From NCBI GenBank assembly GCA_963776225.1, contig CAVZLL010000004.1:1-64000 (forward strand): a stretch of DNA of 64,000 bases. The letters run 5' to 3'. Under the pieces are notes generated by a model, which did not search any database, had not been told where the DNA came from, and saw only the letters and a program-made list of their open reading frames with translations. This document shows positions 53,252 to 62,362 of the stretch, in pieces (position 1 is the stretch's first letter; every line of letters starts with the position of its first letter). Origin of the DNA: Bog-756 sp963776225 (GTDB taxonomy: Bacteria; Actinomycetota; Acidimicrobiia; Acidimicrobiales; RAAP-2). The position numbers and the translations under genes were made by a program.

Positions 53252-54183
53252 CGGGGGGTCAGGGTCTCGCCGCCCTGGGTGCCCTCGGTGGTGGTGAAGG
53301 CATGGCCACCGAACTGGTTGCGCAAGGCGGACACCAGCCGGAGGCCGAAGGCGTCGGGGTCCTGGGAGGCGAAGCGGGCGAAGAGCGCCGACGAGATGAC
53401 CGGCGCAGCGACACCTCGTTCGATGGCCTCCTCCACCGTCCAGCGCCCCTCCCCGGAGTCGGCCACCACCCCCTCGATGCGGTCGAAGCCCGACTCGGGC
53501 CGCAGGGCCCGCTCGGCCAGCTCGAGGAGCCAGCTGCGGACGACCGATCCGTACCGCCAGATCGAGGCGATCTCGTGGAGGTCCAGATCGAACTCGGGTG
53601 CCTTGGACAGGATCTCGAATCCCTCGGCGTACGCCTGCATGAGGCCGTACTCGATCCCGTTGTGGACCATTTTGACGAAGTGGCCGGCACCGGGCGGCCC
53701 GACGTGCGCGTAGCCCCCCTCCGGGGCGAGGGCGAGGAAGGCCGGTTCGCACACCGCGACCGCCTCCTCGGTCCCGCCCACCATCAGGCAGTAGCCCTCG
53801 GTGAGCCCCCAGATGCCGCCCGAGGTCCCGGCGTCGACCAGGGCGACGCCCTTGGCGGCGAGCGTCGCCACCAGCGGGGCGGTGTCCTTGTAGTCGGAGT
53901 TCCCCCCGTCGATCACCACGTCGCCGTCAGCGAAGAGGTCGGCCAGCGTGGTGATGGTGGAGTCGGTCGGCTTGCCGGCCGGCACCATCACCCAGGCAAC
54001 CCGGGGTGGTGCGAGGGCGGCGGCCAGCTGCTCGAGGGTCGGGACCGGCTCGGCACCGAGGGCGGCTGCGCCGTTCCGTGCCTCGTCGGAGAGGTCGAAG
54101 GCCACCACCTGGTGCCCGTGCTCGACGAGCCGCTGGGTCATGTTGGCGCCCATCTTGCCGAGTCCGACCATCGCGAGCTTCAT
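53248..54183 (-). CDS. gnd: 6-phosphogluconate dehydrogenase, short (GndA/YqeC) type
   Basis: 311 residues from ATG 54183, with AGGAGG 7 nt upstream. Oxidative decarboxylation of 6-phosphogluconate to ribulose 5-phosphate. LAMVGLGKMGANMTQRL is the coenzyme fold, then DGGNSDYKDT, DAGTSGGIWGLTEGYCLMVGG and the catalytic KMVHNGIEYGLMQAYAEG. The protein is about 170 residues shorter than the E. coli enzyme; this short form is often NAD-dependent. Confidence 0.94.
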   Translation of the reverse strand: MKLAMVGLGKMGANMTQRLVEHGHQVVAFDLSDEARNGAAALGAEPVPTLEQLAAALAPPRVAWVMVPAGKPTDSTITTLADLFADGDVVIDGGNSDYKDTAPLVATLAAKGVALVDAGTSGGIWGLTEGYCLMVGGTEEAVAVCEPAFLALAPEGGYAHVGPPGAGHFVKMVHNGIEYGLMQAYAEGFEILSKAPEFDLDLHEIASIWRYGSVVRSWLLELAERALRPESGFDRIEGVVADSGEGRWTVEEAIERGVAAPVISSALFARFASQDPDAFGLRLVSALRNQFGGHAFTTTEGTQGGETLTPR

Positions 54184-54260
54184 GTGCGCTCCTCCTGTTG
54201 GGTGGTGGGGGCCGGGCCGGGACGACCCCGCGGTCGACCCCCCGGGTCGGTGAGGACGGG

Positions 54261-55379
54261 TCAGCCCTTGGTCAGGGCCGCAGCCTTGTCCGAGAGGGAC
54301 TGCATCAGATGGTCGAAGGAGGCTGCGAACGAGGCGACCCCCTCGACCTCGAGGGTCGCGGCGACCTCCTCCATGTCGATGCCCGCTGCCGACAGGTCGG
54401 CGATGAGGGCGGTGGCCTGGTCGATCCCGGTGTCCACGGTGCGGGCGACCGTCCCGTGGTCGAGGAAGTCTGCGATGGTCGCGTCGGGCATGGTGTTGAC
54501 CGTGTCCGGGCCGATCAGGGTGTCCACGTAGGCGAGGTCGGGATAGGCCGGGTTCTTGGTCGAGGTGGAGGCCCACAGCGGGCGCTGGACGCGGGCGCCG
54601 CGTGCGGCGAGGGCCTCCCAGCGCGGACCGGAGAACCGCTGGGTGAAGAGCTGGTAGGCGAGGCGGGCCTGGGCCACCGCGGCCCGGCCGCGCAGTGCGA
54701 GCAGGCCGGCTCCGCCCCCGTCGCCGGCGATCCGCTCGATCCGCCGGTCGACCTCGGTGTCCACCCGGCTGACGAAGAACGAGGCCACGCTCGACACGGC
54801 GGAGAGGTCGTCGGCACCCGATGCGGCGAGTGCCTCGAGTCCCGAGAAATAGGCCTCGATCACCTCGGCGTAGCGGGTGATGCTGAAGATGAGGGTCACG
54901 TTGATGCTGCGACCCTCGGCGATCATCTGCCGGATGGCCGGCACGCACTCGACGGTGGCCGGGATCTTGACCAGCAGATTGGGCCGGGCGATGCGCAGGT
55001 GGAGGTCGCGCGCAGCGGTGATCGTCGCCCCGGTGTCGTGTGCCAGGGCCGGCGCCACCTCGACCGAGACGAACCCGTCGGCCCCACCGGCGACGTCGAA
55101 GACCGGGCGCAGGATGGCGAGTGCCCCGAGGATGTCGTCGATCACCAGGTCCCAGTAGGCGTCCTCCACCGGTGTGGTCGCGATGAGCGAGCGGAACTGC
55201 TCGTCGTAGGTGTCCTGACCGCTGATGGCCTTGGCCAGGATGGTCGGGTTGGAGGTGACCCCGCGGATGCCCTGGTCGACGAGGCCGGCGAGCGTGCCGT
55301 CCTCGAGCCAGTCGCGGCGGAGGTTGTCCAGCCAGGGGCTCTGGCCCTGCTTCCGGTAGAGATCGTGCAGTGTGGTCAT
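54261..55379 (-). CDS. tal: Transaldolase
   Basis: 372 residues, the long actinobacterial form. Exchanges a dihydroxyacetone unit between sedoheptulose 7-phosphate and glyceraldehyde 3-phosphate. Blocks: SPWLDNLRRDWLEDGTL, GVTSNPTILAKAI, VSVEVAP, LLVKIPAT, INVTLIFS and the Schiff-base lysine in WASTSTKNPAY. ATG 55379 overlaps the tkt stop (ATGA); a longer reading upstream is the end of tkt. Confidence 0.95.
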   Translation of the reverse strand: MTTLHDLYRKQGQSPWLDNLRRDWLEDGTLAGLVDQGIRGVTSNPTILAKAISGQDTYDEQFRSLIATTPVEDAYWDLVIDDILGALAILRPVFDVAGGADGFVSVEVAPALAHDTGATITAARDLHLRIARPNLLVKIPATVECVPAIRQMIAEGRSINVTLIFSITRYAEVIEAYFSGLEALAASGADDLSAVSSVASFFVSRVDTEVDRRIERIAGDGGGAGLLALRGRAAVAQARLAYQLFTQRFSGPRWEALAARGARVQRPLWASTSTKNPAYPDLAYVDTLIGPDTVNTMPDATIADFLDHGTVARTVDTGIDQATALIADLSAAGIDMEEVAATLEVEGVASFAASFDHLMQSLSDKAAALTKG

Positions 55380-57450
55380 CGGGATCCTCTCGATCGGCCG
55401 GGCCTCCCGGCCACGGCGGCCCTCAGCGCGGACGAGCGTTGCGCGACCAGGGCGGTGGCCCTCGCGGCGACGTGGTCGGCCGTGAATCCGAAGTGCTCCA
55501 TGACCTGCCCGCCGGGGGCCGAGGCCCCGAAGTGGTCGATGCCCGATCGACTCGTCGGCGTAGCGTTCCCACCCGAAGGTCGTGGCCGCCTCGACCGACA
55601 GGCGAGGCACCCCGGCGGGGAGCACCTCCGCGCGGTACCCCTCGGACTGCGCGGCGAACAGGTCCCAGCACGGGAAGGAGACCACCCGGGCCCGGGTGCC
55701 GCGTTCCGCCAGGAGGTCAGCCGCCGCGACGCAGAGCTGGACCTCGCTGCCGGTCCCGATCAGCACGAGGTCGATCGGACCCTCCGCCGGGGTCGCGCAG
55801 CACGTAGGCGCCACAGGCGACACCGCGCCGGGCGAGCGACCCGGTCTCGGCCAGGATCGGGAGCTCCTGGCGGGAGAGGACGAGCGCGGTCGGCTGGTCG
55901 CCCGCGACGGCCAGGCGCCAGGCCTCGACGGTCTCGTTGGCGTCGGCCGGCCGGATGACCCGGAGGCCGGGCATGGCCCGGACGGCTGCCAGCTGCTCGA
56001 CCGGCTGATGGGTCGGGCCGTCCTGACCCAGGCCGATCGAGTCGTGGGTCCAGGAGTAGACGACGTGGGCGCCGGAGAGCGCGGCGACCCGTACCGCGCC
56101 GCGCATGTAGTCGCTGAAGACGAAGAACGTGCCGCCGATCGGGAGGATCCCCCCGTGGACGGCCATGCCGGTCATCACCGCGCCCATCCCGTGCTCGCGG
56201 ATGCCGTAGTGGACGAGGCTGCCGCCGGGCTCCTCGGACGACTGGGCTCTGGCGCCGGCCAACGCCATCCCGGTGTTGCCGGTCAGGTCGGCGCTGCCCG
56301 GGATCAGACCGGGGATGGACGCCGCCGTGGCGTCGAGGCAGGCCTTGATGGCCTTGCGTGTGGCCATCGGCCCGTCGTCGGGAGTGAAGGAGGGCAGCGC
56401 CTCGTCCCACCCGGGGAGACCGTGGCCCTCCTGGGCGGCCGTCCACCGGGCGGCTTCACCGTCCGAGGCGGTGATCCTCGCCGCCCGCGCCTCCCGCTCG
56501 GCACGGCCGCGCGGGATGCAGGACCGGTAGAGGTCGAGCACCTCGTCGGGGACCCAGAAGGTCTGGTCGACGGGGAGACCGAGCAGCTCCTTGGTGAGGC
56601 GGATCTCCTCCTCGCCGAACGGATCGCCGTGGGCCTTGGCGGTGTCGGTGAGATGCGGCGACGGGTAGCCGATGTGGCTGCGGAGGATGATCAGGGAGGG
56701 GCGGTCCTCGTGGGCCCGGGCCTGCAGCAGGGCCGCCTCGAGGGCGTCGAGGTCGTTGGCGACCTCGCCGACGTCCTCGACCGACCATCCGTAGGCGGCG
56801 AACCTACTCGGCCACGTCGTCGTTGTAGGAGAGCTCGGTCGGGCCGTCGATGGTGATGTGGTTGTCGTCGTACACGTAGACCAGCCGACCGAGGCCGAGG
56901 TGGCCGGCGAGCGAGGCGGCCTCGTGGGAGATGCCTTCCTCGAGGCAGCCGTCACCGGCCACCACATAGGTGTGGTGGTCGCAGAGCTCGGGCGAGAAGT
57001 TGGTGCGGAGCCACCGCTCGGCGATGCCCATGACCGACGCCGTTGGCCACGCCCTGACCGAGGGGTCCGGTGGTCAGCTCGATCCCGAGGGCGTGGTTGA
57101 TCTCGGGGTGGCCGGGGGTGCGGCTGCCCGAGCTGGCGGAAGGCCCGGAGGTCGTCGAGGGTGAGCCCGTACCCGGTGAGGTGGAGCATCGAGTAGAGCA
57201 GGATCGAGGCGTGGCCGTTGGAGAGCACGAACCGGTCCCGGTCGGGCCAGCGCGGATCCGAGGGGTCGTGGTGGAGGACCCGGGTGAACAGCACGTGGGC
57301 GAGGGGGGCGAGGGCCATCGCGGTCCCGGGGTGACCCGAGTTGGCCGCCCGCGGCGCGTCCATGGCCAGTCCGCGGATGACGTTGACCCCGCGCTGCTCG
57401 AGCGCCTCGTCGGGAGGGGGGAGCAGGCGGGCCGGCGGGGGATGGCTCAT
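55376..57450 (-). CDS. tkt: Transketolase (five frameshifts)
   Basis: About 689 residues after removing five extra bases near 57130, 57030, 56806, 55786 and 55546; the corrected length divides by three. Thiamine-diphosphate enzyme moving two-carbon ketol units. Blocks: AANSGHPGTAMALAPLAHVLF, then in shifted frames GPLGQGVANGVGMG and VVAGDGCLEEGISHEAASLAGH with the TPP motif, RSHIGYPSPH, and TNGDxR-like DLTGNTGMALAG, then EHGMGAVMTGMAVHGG, VYSWTHDSIGLGQDGPTHQPVEQL. A -10 (TAGGGT, 57459-57464) 8 nt upstream probably drives the pentose phosphate operon. Confidence 0.93.
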
Positions 57451-57458
57451 TTCTGCAA

Positions 57459-57464
57459 ACCCTA
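57459..57464 (-). promoter_or_regulatory. Candidate -10 element for the pentose phosphate operon
   Basis: TAGGGT on the minus strand, 8 nt before the tkt ATG, in the 67-nt gap after the FIST gene. Confidence 0.45.
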
Positions 57465-57517
57465 CCGGCCGGGCGGCGCGCCGGTGTCGCCGGTCCGGCG
57501 TCCGCTGAGCGGTCGCG

Positions 57518-58669
57518 TCACCGGTCGCGGAGCAGAGCCATGGAGACGGCGAAGGTATGGACGAAATTGACGCCGCCGATCGGACCGAACTCGCCGGCGG
57601 TGAAGAACCCTCCGACGGGCACCGGCCCGAGCGACGCGCTCGACGGCTCCCGCATCGTGGTCGCCCACGTCGAACAGACGGGTCCCGCGGCCGCTGCACA
57701 GGAAGAGCAGCGCGGCCGTCGGCCGTGCGGTGGGCCAGGAGGTCGTCGAGCTCCTCCCCGGCGGTCCCGGCGTCGCGGAGGTGGAACTGGATGGTGCTCC
57801 CGAGGGGCACCCGGTCCTCGACCGCCACCGCCCCGGTCGACCGGTCGACCCCGACCACGTTGCGCACGAGGAAGTCACCGGGGCCGGGATGGGTCACGTG
57901 CTCGTCGACCAACCGTCCGATGAACAGCCCGTTGCCCTCGATGCCCGCCACGTCGGCGGGGCGCAGGGCGTCGGTGATCTGGTCGACCAGGCACTCCATC
58001 GCCGGCTTCCCGGCCACCTCGTAGACGATGTTCCGGTCGGAACGGGTCACGGTGAGCAGACGGCCGTAGGGGCGGGATCCCTGGGAGACCACGGCCTCGA
58101 CCTCGATGCCGGAGCCGAGCAGGACCGCGGCCGCCCCCGAACCGAGGACCCGGGAGCCGAGCACCAGGCGGCTGCCTCCCGGACCGCGTGCACCCGACGC
58201 GTTGCCTCCGACGACCGGCAGTCCCGGCTGGCGCTCCTCGAGCCAGAGGAGGAATTCGGACATCGGGAAGGTGAAGGGGTCGGCCACGGCCAGCAGGGCC
58301 GACGGGGTGAAGTCGACCTGCTCCGGCCACCCGTCGAACTGCCAGGTGTCGTCGGCGAGCCTGGTCGCGCTCAGCTCGACCGGCAGGAGCGGGCCGACCC
58401 GGCCCGCCCACAGACTGATGGCCGGCATCTCCTCCACCTCGGTCCCGCTGCCGACCACCGACTCGGCTGCCGCGCCGAGGGTGGCCAGCGGATGGAGGAC
58501 CGCTCCGATGGTGGCGGTGACGTCCTCGAGGGCCCCGGCGTGCGGGCGGGTGACCGTGACCACCACCAGATCCGGTCGGTCACCGATCGACTCGAGCACC
58601 GCCCCGACCACCTCGCCCACCGCCTGGGAGGTGACCGGATGCCGCGAGACCGAGCTCGGCGAACTCCAC
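57518..58669 (-). CDS. FIST N/C-domain sensor protein (three frameshifts)
   Basis: About 382 residues after removing three extra bases near 58655, 57722 and 57635. FIST_N spans about 15-210 (RPDLVVVTVTRPHAGALEDV, PVVGGNASGARGPGGSRL) and FIST_C about 220-370 (GRPYGRLLTVTRS-like QGSRPYGRLLTVTRSD, then LLFLCSGRGTRLFD and GPVPVGGFFTAGEFGPIGG). FIST proteins are intracellular small-molecule sensors, often coupled to c-di-GMP or chemotaxis proteins, with ligand unknown. Start GTG 58669 lies 5 nt after the preceding stop, so it is cotranscribed with the bicupin gene. Confidence 0.82.
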
Positions 58670-58674
58670 CAGGC

Positions 58675-59680
58675 TCAGGTCCCCGCCGAGGAGAAACGGA
58701 TGTCGAGGGTACGGAGATAGGTGTGCAGGCCGGCGTCCTGGACGGGCACCAGGTAGGCGGGGTGGCCGGACTCGTTGTGATGGCTGTGCCAGAGGCCGGG
58801 AGGCGTCACGAAGGCGCCGGCGGTCTCCCAGTCGACGCGCACCGGGTCGACGATCGACCCGTCGGCACCGAGCTCGGTGCCGACCAGCGAGTAGCAGCCG
58901 GACCGGCACCCGGTGATCAGGTCGAGGGCCGCGCTCTGGTGGCGGTGCGGCCGCTGGGCCTGTCCGGCCGGCAGGACGCCGAGCATGGCCCAGAGGGTGT
59001 GGGTGGCGGTGAGGGTCTGGGGGGTGGCCGCGTTCCCGAGCAGGATGCTCACCCGGCTGCGCCGGCCGGCGTCGGGGTCGCGCTCGACCATTGCCAGGAG
59101 CTCTGCCGCACGCTGGCCGTCGTAGCGGGTCGGGGCGAATCGGGCCTCGCCGGGTGTGGCGCCGAGGTAGTGGAGGAGCGGCGCGTCGGTGACCCGGTAC
59201 AGCAGAGCGCTGCCACCGGGATCGGCCCTGTGCTCGATCGTGCAGCCCGCCGGCAGCACGACGAAGTCACCGGCGGCCCAGGCGATGTCCCCCTCCTGCG
59301 GACCGGTACCGGGCACCGCGCGACTGGAACCCGCTCCGGCCGCTCCCCTCGAGGCAGTGGTAGAGCTCGCTCGTGCCCTCGCCGGTGGTGGTCAGGGCCG
59401 CCCCGGGTGCCGAGCACCACGAACGCCGCCAGCAGCGCGGGGCTGGAGGCCGGGTAGGGGACCTCGAGCTCGGCGGAGAGATCGAGCGGGACCAGACCGG
59501 TGCCGACGCTCCGGTGGATCTCGGCTGGGAACCGCCGCACCGGGACCGGTGGGATGATGCCGTCACCGACCGGGTCGGCGGCGGTCGAGTACTCGTGGAA
59601 TCGGGCGTCCCCGGTCCAGTTCTCCGCGGCTCGCCGACCAGGAGGACCGGTCCGTGCGACCCGCGCGGATCGATGGCCAT
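58675..59680 (-). CDS. Bicupin dioxygenase-like protein, gentisate 1,2-dioxygenase family (three frameshifts)
   Basis: About 334 residues after correcting one missing base near 59630 and extra bases near 59400 and 59320. Two cupin barrels: the first has PYPASSPALLAAFVVLGT, GEGTSELYHCLEGSGRS and GDFVVLPAGCTIEH; the second has LPAGQAQRPHRHQSAALDLI (metal-binding His) and PPGLWHSHHNESGHPAYLVPVQD. These follow the gentisate/1-hydroxy-2-naphthoate ring-cleaving dioxygenases. The first barrel lacks an obvious two-His motif, as in relatives that bind iron in one barrel only. Substrate unknown. ATG 59680 has GATACT 6 nt upstream. Confidence 0.75.
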
Positions 59681-59720
59681 CCCACCAGTATCGACGAGAC
59701 GGAGGAGGGAGGGGGGAGGG

Positions 59721-59726
59721 TAGCGT
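59721..59726 (+). promoter_or_regulatory. -10 element for a leaderless thioesterase transcript
   Basis: TAGCGT, 6 nt before the GTG at 59733. The same hexamer serves the gene at 42107. Confidence 0.6.
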
Positions 59727-59732
59727 CGGACC

Positions 59733-60143
59733 GTGACTGACCAGCGCATCCAGGTACCGCCCAACTGCGAGCTCACCCTCGGGATGACCTGCATGGACAA
59801 GGCCGTCCCCGGGCGCACGGTGTGGCGGATGCGGGCCGACGAGCGGTTCGCCAACCCGGCGGGCATCCTGCAGGGGGGATTCGTCGGCGCGATGGCCGAC
59901 TCGGCGATGGGCTCGGCCGCGGTCACCTTCGCCAGGGCCGCCGGACGCAAGGTGTTCGCCTCGAACGTCGAGATGAAGACGAGCTTCCTCGCAGAGGCGC
60001 GGGTCGGGAGCGTGCTCGACTGCACCGCAGTCATCGTCTCCGGCGGCTCACGGGTGGCCTTCGCCGAGGCCGAGGTGGTCGACGACGCAGGTCGGGTCGT
60101 CGCCCGCGCCAGTTCGACCTATCTGTTCTCGGCCCGCGAGTGA
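59733..60143 (+). CDS. PaaI-type hotdog-fold acyl-CoA thioesterase
   Basis: 136 residues from GTG 59733. Core motif NPAGILQGGFVGAMADSAMGSAA is the PaaI/YbgC-like signature with the helix that binds CoA, followed by SNVEMKTSFLAEARVGSVLDC and RASSTYLF. Should release free acid from an acyl or aryl-acyl CoA; substrate unknown. Divergent from the bicupin dioxygenase; both could belong to aromatic acid breakdown, which is inference. Confidence 0.87.
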   Translation: MTDQRIQVPPNCELTLGMTCMDKAVPGRTVWRMRADERFANPAGILQGGFVGAMADSAMGSAAVTFARAAGRKVFASNVEMKTSFLAEARVGSVLDCTAVIVSGGSRVAFAEAEVVDDAGRVVARASSTYLFSARE

Positions 60144-60167
60144 GGCGGTGGTCGCCGTCCGCTGGCT

Positions 60168-60173
60168 ATAGTT
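60168..60173 (+). promoter_or_regulatory. Candidate -10 element for the small membrane protein operon
   Basis: TATAGT, giving a leader of about 45 nt with GAGGAGA before GTG 60224. Confidence 0.45.
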
Positions 60174-60223
60174 GGGCCGTCCCGGCGCCCGGCCGGGCAC
60201 CGGCGCAGCACCCGAGGAGAAAC

Positions 60224-60589
60224 GTGGCGCCAGGTCGGAGCGGTAGCGGCAGGGGCCTCGGCCGCCTGCGGGTGACCGGCAGCGAGACGCTGCAGCTGGT
60301 CGTCGACTATGTCAAGCAGGAGACCCTCGACCCGGTCAAGGGTCTCGGCAGGTTCGTCGTGTTCGGCGTGGCCGGGTCGGTCGCCATGGCCATCGGGCTG
60401 GTGATCCTGTCCATCGGGTTCCTGCGGTTCCTCCAGGGGGAGACCGACGACACCTTCGCCGGCAACCTGTCGTGGGTTCCGTACCTCATCTGCGCGGTGG
60501 CGGTCGTCTCCGTCGCCGCGCTCGCCGTGTGGGCGATCGGGCGCGGGCAGCGCCCCGGTGACGCCGGCGCCGAGAAGGAGCGGGCATGA
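60224..60589 (+). CDS. Small two-TM membrane protein
   Basis: 121 residues from GTG 60224, ribosome-binding site GAGGAGA 3 nt upstream. Polar N-terminus, then membrane segments at about 45-68 (FVVFGVAGSVAMAIGLVILSI) and 85-108 (WVPYLICAVAVVSVAALAVW). It resembles actinobacterial holin-like/DUF1469 proteins that precede DUF3618 proteins, but the match is weak. First of three small genes read together toward trmI. Confidence 0.7.
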   Translation: MAPGRSGSGRGLGRLRVTGSETLQLVVDYVKQETLDPVKGLGRFVVFGVAGSVAMAIGLVILSIGFLRFLQGETDDTFAGNLSWVPYLICAVAVVSVAALAVWAIGRGQRPGDAGAEKERA

Positions 60590-60801
60590 CCGTCAGCCCC
60601 GAGGGGACGATCACCCGTGACCAGATCGAGGCCAAGTTCCGCGAGCTCACCGGTGGGGTGACCGAGGAGGTCGAGGAGGCCAAGTCGCAGGCCCTCACCG
60701 TCGGTCTGGCCGTCGTGGTGGTGGCGGTCGCGGTGGTCTTCCTCATCGGACGCCGGAGCGGCCGGCGGCGCTCGGCGGTCGTCGAGGTCCGCCGGATCTG
60801 A
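60586..60801 (+). CDS. Small single-TM membrane protein
   Basis: 71 residues. N-terminal amphipathic part (ITRDQIEAKFRELTGGVTEEVEEAKSQ split over 8-35), one membrane segment at about 37-55 (ALTVGLAVVVVAVAVVFLIG) and a basic tail. ATG overlaps the preceding stop (ATGA). No family recognised; it may pair with the protein before it. Confidence 0.7.
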   Translation: MTVSPEGTITRDQIEAKFRELTGGVTEEVEEAKSQALTVGLAVVVVAVAVVFLIGRRSGRRRSAVVEVRRI

Positions 60802-60804
60802 TCC

Positions 60805-61017
60805 GTGGACTCGCTCCTCCACTACCTGCAGCTCAAGGCGTTCGGCCGGGGCCTGCGCGGCTACCACACCGCCTGGCTGGTGGTCGGTGCGGCCCTCTGG
60901 ATGATCGGCCGCGCCCGCAACCGCCAGGACGTGATCTTCCGCACCAAGCTGAAGCCCGGCGACCGCCTGGTCATCGGTTCGAGCCTGCCCGGCTCTCCGC
61001 CGCCGCCCGGTTCCTGA
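60805..61017 (+). CDS. Small protein of unknown function
   Basis: 70 residues from GTG 60805, 3 nt after the previous stop. Central hydrophobic part GYHTAWLVVGAALWMIG followed by RNRQDVIFRTKLKPGDRLVI. Perhaps a peripheral or single-pass membrane protein. Third of the coupled small genes. Confidence 0.65.
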   Translation: MDSLLHYLQLKAFGRGLRGYHTAWLVVGAALWMIGRARNRQDVIFRTKLKPGDRLVIGSSLPGSPPPPGS

Positions 61018-61022
61018 GCCCG

Positions 61023-61841
61023 GTGCCTCCCGTCCAGGACCGGAGCCTGCTCCGGGCGGGCGAGCGGGTGCTGCTCGTGGACGCCAAGGAACGGCGTTAC
61101 CTGCTCACGCTCCGGACCGGGGCCACCTTCCACACCCACGCCGGGATCGTCGCGCACGACGACCTGATCGGCCTCCCCGAGGGAGGGACCGTCCTCGGCA
61201 GCACCGGCCGCGCCTTCCTGGCGGTCCGACCGACCCTCTCCGACGTGGTGCTCAAGATGCCCCGTGGCGCCCAGGTGATCTATCCGAAGGACCTCGCCGC
61301 GATCCTGATGGAGTGCGACATCGCCCCCGGGATGCGCGTCCTCGAGGCCGGGGTGGGATCGGGCGCCCTCTCCATGGCCCTCCTCAGGGCGGGCGCCCAG
61401 GTCGTCGGGTACGACCTGCGGGAGGACTTCGCCGAGCGGGCCGCCGCCAACGTGCGTGCGATGGTCGGGGACGACCCGCCCTACCGGGTCGAGCTGCGCG
61501 ACGTCTACGAGGGGATCGGGGAATGCGGGCTGGACCGGGTGGTGCTCGATCTCCCCGAGCCGTGGCGGGTGGTGCCGCACGCCGAGGTCGCCCTCCGCTC
61601 CGGGGGGATCCTCGGGGCCTACCTGCCGACCATCAACCAGACCGCCCAGCTGCGCGAGGCACTGCAGCGGAGCGCCTTCGGGATGGCGTCGACGCTCGAG
61701 GTGCTCCACCGGACCTGGCACATCGACGGGCGCTCGGTGCGGCCCGACCACCGCATGGTCGGCCATACCGGGTTCCTGACCATCGCCCGGCTGCTCGGTC
61801 CGGAGCCGGAGGACCGCCGCCCCCCGGGCGACGGGGAGTGA
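61023..61841 (+). CDS. trmI: tRNA (adenine-58-N1)-methyltransferase
   Basis: 272 residues from GTG 61023. Methylates A58 in the T-loop of tRNAs. N-terminal beta domain (about 1-85), SAM-binding motif MRVLEAGVGSGALSMALLRAG, GYDLREDFAERAAANV, catalytic-pocket motif LDLPEPWRVV and the C-terminal RPDHRMVGHTGFLTIARLL. The gene is followed by arc as in M. tuberculosis (Rv2118c near mpa), a conserved link of unknown meaning. Confidence 0.94.
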   Translation: MPPVQDRSLLRAGERVLLVDAKERRYLLTLRTGATFHTHAGIVAHDDLIGLPEGGTVLGSTGRAFLAVRPTLSDVVLKMPRGAQVIYPKDLAAILMECDIAPGMRVLEAGVGSGALSMALLRAGAQVVGYDLREDFAERAAANVRAMVGDDPPYRVELRDVYEGIGECGLDRVVLDLPEPWRVVPHAEVALRSGGILGAYLPTINQTAQLREALQRSAFGMASTLEVLHRTWHIDGRSVRPDHRMVGHTGFLTIARLLGPEPEDRRPPGDGE

Positions 61842-61842
61842 G

Positions 61843-62079
61843 TCAGGCCTGCTCGATGAAGATGCACTCGCCGGGGCACTCCTCGGAGGCCTCGACCACC
61901 GCGTCCTCGAGCTCGCCCGGAACGGCCGCCATGCCCCCCGACCCGCCCGGCTCGTTCTTCACGTCGGTGTCCTCCTTGACGTAGGCCAGGCCGTCGTCGA
62001 GCAGGGTGAAGACCGCAGGGGCGATCTCCTCGCAGAGGCCGTCCCCGGTGCAGAGATCTTGGTCGATCCAGACCTTCAT
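61843..62079 (-). CDS. Ferredoxin, single cluster
   Basis: 78 residues. Cluster ligands Cys10 and Cys16 in DLCTGDGLCEEIAP, and Cys68 in EECPGECIF, with an additional Cys72. Where a four-iron ferredoxin would have its second Cys there is Asp13, so the protein holds a [3Fe-4S] cluster or a [4Fe-4S] cluster with Asp ligand. Such ferredoxins serve cytochromes P450 and could also serve KorAB or FbiC. A Gly-rich insert (EPGGSGG) lies in the middle. Encoded against trmI and arc. ATG 62079 has GAGGAGA about 10 nt upstream. Confidence 0.9.
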   Translation of the reverse strand: MKVWIDQDLCTGDGLCEEIAPAVFTLLDDGLAYVKEDTDVKNEPGGSGGMAAVPGELEDAVVEASEECPGECIFIEQA

Positions 62080-62362
62080 CAGTCGTCTTTCTCCTCGGTG
62101 TCGCTCGGCTCGCCCTCGTGCACCCGGCCCGGCGGGCTCGCTCCGCTCGGGGACGGGGTGGGCCAGGAGGGCCGGGCCCCGGAGGAGGACTCCGGTCCCA
62201 CTGCCCGGACAATGCTATCCGCAAGATGCCGACTCGTAACTGACGGTCCATCAGCTCCGGGTCCGGCGGGCACGCCGGCGCTGAGCGATCGGTCCGGGGG
62301 AGCGCGTGATGACGGGGTGCCCAGGTGTAGGGTCGCCCGCAGGGTAGCTCACGGGAAATGAG
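62080..62362. other. Divergent intergenic region between ferredoxin and arc
   Basis: 283 nt without a gene. It should hold promoters for both neighbours, but I see no hexamer pair good enough to name. Confidence 0.4.
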
